14,340 nt of DNA, taken from positions 1 to 14,340 of the forward strand of contig CABRZO010000044.1 of assembly GCA_902475455.1 (NCBI GenBank), read 5' to 3'. Positions 1 to 4,242 of this stretch are shown in pieces; position 1 is the first letter of the stretch; each line of letters begins with the position of its first letter. Origin of the DNA: an uncultured Eubacteriales bacterium. Lineage in GTDB: Bacteria; Bacillota; Clostridia; Oscillospirales; Oscillospiraceae. A program made the translations under genes and the position numbers. The notes under the pieces were generated by a model that saw only the letters and a program-made list of their open reading frames with translations, was not told where the DNA came from and did not search any database.

Positions 1-554
1 TTGACAAACAGGTGCTCCCGCTTCCGGAAGTACACCCGATTCAGCAGGATCAGCAGTACATTGCCCAGTATACCGCCCACAATGGAGCCTGTCATCACCA
101 GCTGCCCCAACACCAGGGAGGCCGCCACCAGATAGCACAGGGCCACTCCCATGCTGACGCCGATCCAGAGCAGATACAGCTTCGGGGCCCCCTGGCGGAA
201 CTTGGCCAGTCTCTGCCGTACGATCAGAGCCCAGACCATCAGCCCCAGGCTCAGAAGTCCCATCACCACATCCACCGGCTTCAAGGCCGGGTAGGTGCTG
301 TAAACCATCCCCTGAAGGTCCCCATATTGCAGTCCCGTCACCAGCTGTACCCCGGTAACCAGATTTCCCAGGGCGCTGAGAAACAGCTGGACATAGATGA
401 TGAATTTAAACCACTTCAGCGGAGTCTCCGGCGAATAGGATTCCCTTGGTCCCGGGGCAAAAGATGCCTGTCCCGAAACATTCCAGCCGCAGTTGGGGCA
501 ATAATTGCATCCCTCCGGCAACACTGTGCCGCATCTCTCACAAGTACGTTCCAT
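1..554 (-). CDS. Zinc-ribbon small membrane protein, copy 1 (3' end cut by window edge)
   Basis: Function unknown. The protein starts MERTCERCGTVLPEG and has a zinc-ribbon pattern, C5-x2-C8 and C19-x2-C22, followed by a linker and about four hydrophobic segments (roughly residues 48-70, 93-113, 124-148 and 157-172), then a basic tail. This suggests an N-terminal cytosolic zinc ribbon on a membrane anchor. 184 codons are in the window; by comparison with copy 2, only one base of the final Asn codon and the stop codon lie outside, giving about 185 residues. The ATG at 554-552 has a purine-rich SD (GAGAGGAG) just upstream and a good promoter. It is a paralog of the gene at 1039-1692: the last 55 nt and a 53-nt block at 369-421 are identical in both. 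It lacks the 32-residue internal duplication of copy 2. Confidence 0.8.
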   Translation of the reverse strand, partial: MERTCERCGTVLPEGCNYCPNCGWNVSGQASFAPGPRESYSPETPLKWFKFIIYVQLFLSALGNLVTGVQLVTGLQYGDLQGMVYSTYPALKPVDVVMGLLSLGLMVWALIVRQRLAKFRQGAPKLYLLWIGVSMGVALCYLVAASLVLGQLVMTGSIVGGILGNVLLILLNRVYFRKREHLFV

Positions 555-602
555 ATTTCCGCTCCTCTCTGTCTGTCCGTAGCATTGAGGTCTTATAGGT
601 TT

Positions 603-632
603 ATCATACCAATTGAGGGTGAATCCGGTCAA
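603..632 (-). promoter_or_regulatory. Sigma-A type promoter of zinc-ribbon copy 1
   Basis: Read on the minus strand, the -35 is TTGACC (632-627) and the -10 is TATGAT (608-603), with an 18-nt spacer. The start codon is 48 nt downstream. The same two hexamers with the same spacing lie in front of copy 2, so the promoter was duplicated with the gene. Confidence 0.6.
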
Positions 633-651
633 CCGCTGTTTTAAAGTCCGT

Positions 652-978
652 CAGTTTCTCCAGCACCCCCCGGAGCAAATCAACAAAACCTTTGGTTATC
701 GGACCACCATGTCCATGAAAAACCAGGACATCTGGGCCTTCGCCCACCGCCTCTGCGGCAAGATCTGGTTTTGGCTGGGGCTGCTTCTGCTGCCCCTCTC
801 CGCTCTGGTTCTGCTGCCCTTCTGGCGTCAGGAGGCCCAGACCATCGGCACGGTGGGGGGCATTGTGTGCTTGGGGCAGCTGCTGGTGATGGTCTGTTCC
901 GCCATCCCGGTGGAGCTGGCTCTGCGGGCCAATTTCGACCCCAGCGGCTGGCGTAAAAAGCCCCATGACCGCCCGTAA
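652..978 (+). pseudogene. 5'-truncated SdpI-family membrane protein remnant
   Basis: The reading frame contains the hallmark SdpI/DUF1648-type core: a HPPEQIN...GYRT motif at about 664-705, then SMKNQDIWAFAH, then two hydrophobic segments and an intact C-terminal end reaching a TAA at 976-978. Clostridial SdpI-family proteins normally start with an extra hydrophobic helix of about 25-30 residues before the KxPPxxIN motif. Here that helix is missing, and the upstream sequence is instead the promoter region of zinc-ribbon copy 1. No in-frame start has an SD; the ATGs at 709 and 715 lie inside the conserved core. The homology between the upstream regions of the two zinc-ribbon genes stops at about 651, exactly where SdpI similarity begins. 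I read this as a gene that lost its 5' end. A short expressed product cannot be excluded. Confidence 0.6.
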
Positions 979-986
979 TATAGATC

Positions 987-1024
987 AAAAAAGGTCGGCT
1001 GCCTCCCCTGAGGCAGCCGACCTT
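987..1024 (-). terminator. Intrinsic terminator of zinc-ribbon copy 2
   Basis: A perfect 15-bp stem (991-1005 with 1010-1024) with a CCCT loop. On the minus strand it is followed by six T residues (992-987), about 15 nt after the copy 2 stop codon. On the plus strand it is followed only by CCATTTTG, so it would terminate the SdpI remnant less well. Confidence 0.85.
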
Positions 1025-1038
1025 CCATTTTGAACCGT

Positions 1039-1692
1039 TTAATTGACAAACAGGTGCTCCCGCTTCCGGAAGTACACCCGATTCAGCAGGATCAGCACCA
1101 CGTTGCCCAGCAGGCTGCCCACACCTAAACCCGTCAGCACCAGCTGACCCAGCGCCGGTGAAAACGCCACCAGCCGGTTCAGGATGATCAGCACCAGATT
1201 GCCCAGCAGACTGACCACATCCCAGCCCGTCAGCACCAGCTGGCCCAGCACCAGGGAGGCCGCCACCAGATCGAACAGGGCCACCCCCACACTGATCCCG
1301 AGCCAGATCAGATACAGTTTTGGGGCGCCCCGGCGGAACTTGGCCAGCTTTTGCCGCACCACCAGGGCCAACACCATCAGACCCAGGCTCAGCACCCCCA
1401 TGACTGCGTCCACCGGCCTCAGGGCCGGGTAGAAGGTATAAATGCTGGCCCAAAGCCCTCCATAGGCCAGCCTGGTCAGCAGCTGAATTCCGGCGACCAG
1501 ATTGCCCAGGGCGCTGAGAAACAGCTGGACATAGATGATGAATTTAAACCACTTCAGCGGCGGCCTCACCAGCCCGGGTTCCTGCCACACCGGCGCCATC
1601 TCCGGCTGGCCCGACACCTGACAGCCGCATTCGGGGCAGAAAAGGCTCCCCTCCGGCAGTACTGTGCCGCATCTTCTGCAGATTTGCTCCAT
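1039..1692 (-). CDS. Zinc-ribbon small membrane protein, copy 2, with internal 32-residue duplication
   Basis: 217 residues of unknown function. The zinc ribbon is C5-x2-C8 and C19-x2-C22, followed by a PLKWFKFIIYVQLFLSALGN membrane segment nearly identical to copy 1, and further hydrophobic segments at about 95-113, 126-148 and 157-171. Residues 149-180 and 181-212 are tandem copies: both start LGQLVLTG and share SLLGN and LNR, with 20 of the first 25 positions identical. Removing one unit gives 185 residues, the predicted length of copy 1, so the extra membrane hairpin was gained here. Start: ATG 1692-1690 with GGAGAGGAG about 8 nt upstream. It has its own promoter and terminator and is therefore monocistronic. 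The family resembles zinc_ribbon-anchored small membrane proteins of Clostridia; no function should be assigned. Confidence 0.85.
   Translation of the reverse strand: MEQICRRCGTVLPEGSLFCPECGCQVSGQPEMAPVWQEPGLVRPPLKWFKFIIYVQLFLSALGNLVAGIQLLTRLAYGGLWASIYTFYPALRPVDAVMGVLSLGLMVLALVVRQKLAKFRRGAPKLYLIWLGISVGVALFDLVAASLVLGQLVLTGWDVVSLLGNLVLIILNRLVAFSPALGQLVLTGLGVGSLLGNVVLILLNRVYFRKREHLFVN
1057..1248 (-). repeat. Tandem 96-bp in-frame duplication inside zinc-ribbon copy 2
   Basis: Units at 1248-1153 and 1152-1057 (minus strand), each 96 bp or 32 codons. Both begin with the same LGQLVLTG coding block. The last seven codons of the units differ, since the second unit runs into the conserved C-terminus VYFRKRE. 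Confidence 0.8.
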
Positions 1693-1741
1693 ACGTACTT
1701 CTCCTCTCCGTCTTGCCTCAGCTTTGAGGCTTTACAGTATC

Positions 1742-1771
1742 ATCATAACAATTTTCCAGGGAGCGGGTCAA
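1742..1771 (-). promoter_or_regulatory. Sigma-A type promoter of zinc-ribbon copy 2
   Basis: Minus strand: TTGACC (1771-1766), an 18-nt spacer, and TATGAT (1747-1742). It has the same hexamers and spacing as the copy 1 promoter. The shared upstream sequence continues to TTTTAAAGTCCGT, ending at 1791. Confidence 0.6.
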
Positions 1772-1834
1772 CCGCCAATTTTAAAGTCCGTTTTATGGGA
1801 CATCCGCTCCGGTATACTGACCTCAACATCACAA

Positions 1835-1840
1835 AGGAGG
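1835..1840 (+). promoter_or_regulatory. Ribosome binding site of the 39-residue gene
   Basis: The core AGGAGG is extended to AAAGGAGG and sits 8 nt before the ATG at 1849. It decides that the short frame starts here and not at any earlier in-frame codon. Confidence 0.7.
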
Positions 1841-1848
1841 CGCACAAA

Positions 1849-1968
1849 ATGGAAATCCGTTACGTCTATGGTCATGTGGAGGTTTACACCCGGGAGGGCG
1901 AATTTCTGTTCTCCGCCGACACCGAGCGAGAGGCCCGGCTGGAGCTGGAGGAGATGGGCGCCGCCTGA
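1849..1968 (+). CDS. Small conserved-looking protein, 39 residues
   Basis: The protein starts MEIRYVYGHVEVYTREGEF and ends with an acidic, probably helical tail (EREARLELEEMGAA). A near-perfect SD (AAAGGAGG, 1833-1840) lies 8 nt before the ATG, the strongest support that this short frame is translated. A TATACT -10-like box is at 1813-1818, with only a weak -35 upstream. The pattern of two short hydrophobic/aromatic beta-like stretches and a charged helix suggests a compact beta-beta-alpha fold; this is inference. I have an impression that similar short proteins occur in Oscillospiraceae but cannot prove it here. It is divergent from zinc-ribbon copy 2 and convergent with secG. Function unknown. 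Confidence 0.6.
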   Translation: MEIRYVYGHVEVYTREGEFLFSADTEREARLELEEMGAA

Positions 1969-2094
1969 GCAGGCCGGAACCTCTAATGGGCCACAGGTTG
2001 GCTCCACAGGCTCTAAAACCACTAATTGGAGCAAGGGACAACCACCGCTCCCTGATCTTTCTGGAAAACCAAGCTTAACACGCAAAAATAAAAC

Positions 2095-2133
2095 GAAAAA
2101 ATCCTCCCATCTGCGGGGCAGATGGGAGGATTT
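2095..2133 (-). terminator. Intrinsic terminator of secG
   Basis: A 15-bp perfect stem (2100-2114 with 2118-2132) and GGG loop. The minus strand continues into a T-run from 2100 downwards (five further A residues on the plus strand). It lies about 19 nt past the secG stop. Confidence 0.85.
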
Positions 2134-2151
2134 GCAGTCATTACAGCAAAA

Positions 2152-2391
2152 TTACTGGATCAGCACCAGCACCAGGGTGAGGATCATAAAGCCGATGGCC
2201 ACCCACTTGGTCCAGCGGGCCAGACGGGCATCCCAGCTCTTGGCCTTATTCTTGGACAGGAAGGTATCCATACCGCCGCCGATGGCACCGGCGATGCCGG
2301 CACTCTTGCCGGACTGGAGCAGAACCACCAGAATCAGGAACAGGGCGGCGACGACTTCCACGATGGTAAGAATCAACTTGACGACTTCCAT
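2152..2391 (-). CDS. secG: Preprotein translocase subunit SecG
   Basis: 79 residues, normal for SecG of Gram-positives. It has two transmembrane helices (about residues 5-26 and 60-78) joined by a cytosolic loop. It carries the family motif LLQSGKSAGIAGAIGGG (about 24-40) and a later KAKSWDARLARWTKW segment that matches the SecG pattern of charged residues before helix 2. SecG binds SecY in the SecYEG channel and aids SecA-driven export through its inverting helices. The ATG at 2391 is preceded by AAGGAGA, 9 nt upstream. The gene stands alone between its own promoter region and terminator. In many Firmicutes secG precedes rnr and smpB; neither is present here. Confidence 0.93.
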   Translation of the reverse strand: MEVVKLILTIVEVVAALFLILVVLLQSGKSAGIAGAIGGGMDTFLSKNKAKSWDARLARWTKWVAIGFMILTLVLVLIQ

Positions 2392-2686
2392 TGAAATAAA
2401 TCTCCTTTTTCACCGCCTTGGGCGGACAAATCTTCAGATACGGCAAGTATAGTACCACAAACCGCCGAAAAAAGCAAGAATTATTTTCATATTCCCCCTC
2501 AACACCCCCCTCCTCCTTTGAGACTGTCTGCAACGCCAAAGGGTACCGCTCCGGTCCATCCATGAAGGTTTCATGGTCAAAGCCCCCATTTCAGTGGTTA
2601 AAAAACTCGTTTTTAGCATCACATACCCGCCCTTTAAAAACATATTTTTACATTTTAATATCCGTCTGTTTTGTTTGAATCTTAAG

Positions 2687-2699
2687 TAATTTGAAATTA
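2687..2699. promoter_or_regulatory. AT-rich palindrome upstream of marR, candidate operator
   Basis: TAATTT-G-AAATTA is a perfect 13-bp inverted repeat centred at 2693, about 45 nt upstream of the marR -35. MarR proteins bind AT-rich palindromes of this size and commonly repress their own promoter, but here the position is upstream of the promoter rather than across it, so the assignment is weak. Confidence 0.3.
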
Positions 2700-2743
2700 T
2701 TTTAAAGCTTTGTAAAAATACTGTGAATTCCTTCGTTGAACGG

Positions 2744-2772
2744 TTGACTCTTTCTCTTTTGAATTATATGCT
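2744..2772 (+). promoter_or_regulatory. Promoter of the marR-family gene
   Basis: The -35 TTGACT (2744-2749) and -10 TATGCT (2767-2772) are separated by exactly 17 nt. The start codon is 53 nt after the -10. AT-rich DNA lies upstream. Confidence 0.65.
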
Positions 2773-2825
2773 AAAGATAATCACCTGATATTTCGACGCT
2801 TTGCATTCTAAAAGGAGCGGTTCCT

Positions 2826-3257
2826 GTGAACACATCAAACGAGATCCTGCACGCTTATCTACAAGTCAGCCGTCTTATCACCGAGAAGTTTCGTATTTAC
2901 TATGGCAAGCTGAATCTGACCTATCCCCAGTCCATTGTGCTGGCCATTCTGGAGGCTGACGGCCCCATGCCCATCAGCGCCTTGGCAGAGGCCGCAGGCA
3001 GTGCCAACAGCACCATCTCCGGGGTAGTGGACCGGCTGGAGAAAATGGATCTGGTCCAGCGGGTGCGTTCCGATACAGATCGCCGGGTCATCTATGTCTC
3101 CACCACTGAGCATTTCCAGTCCCATTTTGCCAAATTCAAGGAGACGGCCTGTGACCGCTTTTCCTCTGCTCTCAGCGGCCTCAGCTCCGAGGACGCCCAG
3201 ACGGTGGCCCGGGGATTGACCCTGCTCAATCAGGCCCTGGAGCGCGAAGAAGCCTGA
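2826..3257 (+). CDS. MarR-family transcriptional regulator
   Basis: 143 residues, the usual MarR length. Helical dimerisation segments lie at about residues 5-30 and 105-140. The winged helix-turn-helix spans about 36-95: MPISALAEAAG is helix 2, SANSTISGVVDRLEKMDLV is the recognition helix, and SDTDRRVIYV is the wing, with the Asp/Arg pair typical of MarR. The start is GTG at 2826, fixed by AAAGGAG (2811-2817) 8 nt upstream; no ATG fits. MarR proteins are dimeric DNA-binding regulators that often respond to phenolic or oxidative ligands and control neighbouring efflux or stress genes. The next plus-strand gene is 667 nt away behind its own promoter and terminator, so control of the ATPase operon by this regulator is possible but unsupported. 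Confidence 0.9.
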   Translation: MNTSNEILHAYLQVSRLITEKFRIYYGKLNLTYPQSIVLAILEADGPMPISALAEAAGSANSTISGVVDRLEKMDLVQRVRSDTDRRVIYVSTTEHFQSHFAKFKETACDRFSSALSGLSSEDAQTVARGLTLLNQALEREEA

Positions 3258-3290
3258 TCCCCTCTGTCCGGGCCCCGGGGCACCTGCCGG

Positions 3291-3314
3291 GCTGAAACAC
3301 GCCTCCGTTTCAGC
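3291..3314 (+). terminator. Hairpin downstream of marR, weak terminator candidate
   Basis: A perfect 8-bp stem, GCTGAAAC (3291-3298) with GTTTCAGC (3307-3314), and an 8-nt loop, 34 nt after the marR stop. There is no T-run after it, so it may only protect the transcript end. Confidence 0.3.
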
Positions 3315-3350
3315 GCTTGGATCCGGGGATTTTGCCACGAGGTTTGCCGA

Positions 3351-3398
3351 CCCCTTCACCCACTCCCGGCGCCCCCTTTCCCCTTTGCCCCCAAGCCC
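3351..3398 (-). other. G-quadruplex-type motif, seven G-tracts
   Basis: The plus strand has seven C-tracts of 3-5 nt (3351-3354, 3359-3361, 3365-3367, 3372-3376, 3380-3383, 3388-3392, 3396-3398) separated by loops of only 3-4 nt. The minus strand therefore satisfies the standard G3+N1-7 quadruplex rule several times over; the plus strand could form an i-motif. Confidence 0.6.
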
Positions 3399-3538
3399 GG
3401 GCGTTTTCCTGTTTTCCCCATGCTCCAACGGCTTTAAACCGTCTGAATTCGCCATTTCCTTCTTCTTTCTTCCAACCTGTCCCATTGGCCGCAGCACCTG
3501 CCGGGGGCAGCTTATGCCGGAAGGTTTGCAAGTTGCGT

Positions 3539-3567
3539 TTTTTTGGCTTGCACATATTAAATATAAT
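3539..3567 (+). promoter_or_regulatory. Orphan promoter candidate with perfect -10
   Basis: TATAAT at 3562-3567 matches the consensus in full and lies in an AT-rich island. The hexamer 17 nt upstream is TTTTTT (3539-3544), a poor -35. No gene follows before the stem and T-run at 3702-3760. Confidence 0.35.
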
Positions 3568-3572
3568 ACTAC

Positions 3573-3760
3573 CCGGCATCCCGGGGCGGCACTACCGTCT
3601 GTTTCCCCGAATTCAGGTCCTTTTCCGTCCCTGAATTGCCTAGGATCCCCCAATTTGGTGCAAAATGCGCACCCAGCCGAACAATTGAATTTTGTGTAAT
3701 CTGCAAGAGATGACAGCGGTTTCCGAAGTGCATTTCCGTCTGTTTTCTCTTGCATTTTTT
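3573..3760 (+). ncRNA. Candidate small RNA or attenuated leader upstream of ntp
   Basis: The candidate begins about 6 nt after a perfect TATAAT and ends in a stem followed by T3755-3760. It contains hairpins CCCGG/CCGGG (3572-3585), AATTCAGG/CCTGAATT (3610-3637, perfect 8 bp) and GGTGC/GCACC (3657-3673), and the terminal stem. It matches no RNA family I recognise; checks against 6S RNA end-pairing and the cobalamin riboswitch core were negative by eye. The extent is a guess from promoter and terminator positions. Confidence 0.3.
3702..3760 (+). terminator. Terminator-like stem-loop just before the ntp promoter
   Basis: Nine perfect pairs, TGCAAGAGA (3702-3710) with TCTCTTGCA (3746-3754), and inside them ACAG/CTGT and CGG/CCG pairs, followed by six T residues (3755-3760). 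The loop is long, but the overall shape is that of an intrinsic terminator. It would insulate the ATPase promoter from marR transcription or end the candidate small RNA. Confidence 0.5.
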
Positions 3761-3783
3761 ATTAAAAAAACTACTTTTAGATA

Positions 3784-3812
3784 TTGCCTTTTCAAAATAG
3801 AAGGGGTACAAT
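3784..3812 (+). promoter_or_regulatory. Promoter of the V-type ATPase operon
   Basis: -35 TTGCCT (3784-3789), a 17-nt spacer, and -10 TACAAT (3807-3812). It is the last good sigma-A type promoter before the first structural gene, and implies a leader of about 105 nt. Confidence 0.65.
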
Positions 3813-3843
3813 AAGGAATGAATTTCGCTTTGCAATCTTCATC

Positions 3844-3902
3844 CCGGCCCCAGGCCGGAGGCCGGAACCTGTTCCGGCGCCATTCCCCGGAGCCGCGGCT
3901 CC
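3844..3902 (+). promoter_or_regulatory. Hairpin-rich 5' leader of the ntp operon
   Basis: Three consecutive GC-rich inverted repeats: CCGGCC/GGCCGG (3844-3858), GCCGGAA/TTCCGGC (3861-3878) and the perfect palindrome GGAGCCGCGGCTCC (3889-3902). The last ends 8 nt before the SD of the first gene. There is no T-run, so it is more likely a stability or translation element than a terminator. Confidence 0.4.
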
Positions 3903-3924
3903 CCAACAGAAGGCGGTGAGACAA

Positions 3925-4242
3925 TTGTCGTTAGAAGCAATCAAGCAGATCACCCAGGCGGAGCAGTCCTGGACCCAGCGCAAAGCCGAGGCCGTCCAGG
4001 CCGCCAAAAAGACGGTGGCCGACGCCGAGAAGGCGGGACAAGCCCTGCTGGAGTCCCGGCGCTCGGAGGCCCAGGCCCAGGTCAAGGCCATGATGGCCGA
4101 CGCCGAGGCCAAAGCCCGCATCCAGGCCGACCAGGTCCAGGCGGAGACCGCCCGGAGCTGCCAGGCCCTGAAAACCTCCGCCCAGCAGAAGCTGGAGGCG
4201 GCGGCTGAATTGATCGTCAGAAGGGTCGTGAATCTCTCATGA
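3925..4242 (+). CDS. ntpF: V-type ATPase peripheral stalk subunit (NtpF / subunit G-H type)
   Basis: 105 residues, almost wholly coiled coil and rich in Ala, Glu, Lys, Gln and Arg (for example AEAVQAAKKTVADAEKAG), close in length to E. hirae NtpF and archaeal AhaH. It pairs with subunit E to form the stalk that holds the headpiece still against the membrane sector. The start is taken as TTG at 3925, because the SD-like AAGGCGGTGA ends about 5 nt before it and the frame upstream runs back through the operon promoter, so it cannot be coding. No ATG or GTG fits. The stop overlaps the start of ntpI in an ATGA (4239-4242), which implies translational coupling. First gene of the operon. Confidence 0.85.
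   Translation: MSLEAIKQITQAEQSWTQRKAEAVQAAKKTVADAEKAGQALLESRRSEAQAQVKAMMADAEAKARIQADQVQAETARSCQALKTSAQQKLEAAAELIVRRVVNLS

Larger units (their letters stand above)
2392..2825. other. Gene-free stretch between secG and marR (434 nt)
   Basis: It holds the SD (2401-2407) and leader of secG, with a TATACT -10-like box for secG on the minus strand (2451-2446, no convincing -35). There is a perfect 7-bp hairpin CCATGAA-GGT-TTCATGG at 2560-2576. An AT-rich half (2580-2780) contains a 13-bp palindrome and the marR promoter. Open frames here have no SD and no recognisable protein pattern. Confidence 0.6.
3258..3924. other. Long structured gene-free stretch between marR and the ATPase operon (667 nt)
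   Basis: No credible protein frame. From left to right it holds an 8-bp hairpin (3291-3314), a C-tract array with G-quadruplex potential on the minus strand (3351-3398), a pyrimidine-rich plus strand to about 3480, a perfect TATAAT box (3562-3567), four successive hairpins ending in a terminator-like stem and T-run (3572-3760), the ntp promoter (3784-3812), and a hairpin-rich leader (3844-3902). Confidence 0.6.

Noticed and set aside
680..1453. 257-codon minus-strand frame, Gly/Ala-rich
   Set aside because: Overlaps the zinc-ribbon copy 2 gene and the SdpI remnant in other frames; no SD or recognisable pattern.
1969..2094. Possible tRNA or structured RNA between the 39-residue gene and the secG terminator
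   Set aside because: No T-loop (GGTTCGAATCC type) or closing acceptor stem; only weak, unrelated inverted repeats.
2434..2643. 69-codon minus-strand frame upstream of secG
   Set aside because: No convincing SD, mixed composition, no family resemblance.
3310..3579. 89-codon minus-strand frame with Gly/Lys-rich tail
   Set aside because: The tail is a translation of the G-tract array; no SD and no family. I kept only the DNA motif.
3258..3600. Cobalamin-type riboswitch suggested by scattered GCCGG and GCAC pieces
   Set aside because: The conserved core elements are not in the right order, and the downstream genes have no link to cobalamin.
2859..3755. 298-codon minus-strand frame across marR and the intergenic region
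   Set aside because: Antisense to marR for much of its length and then passes through the G-tract array; looks non-coding.
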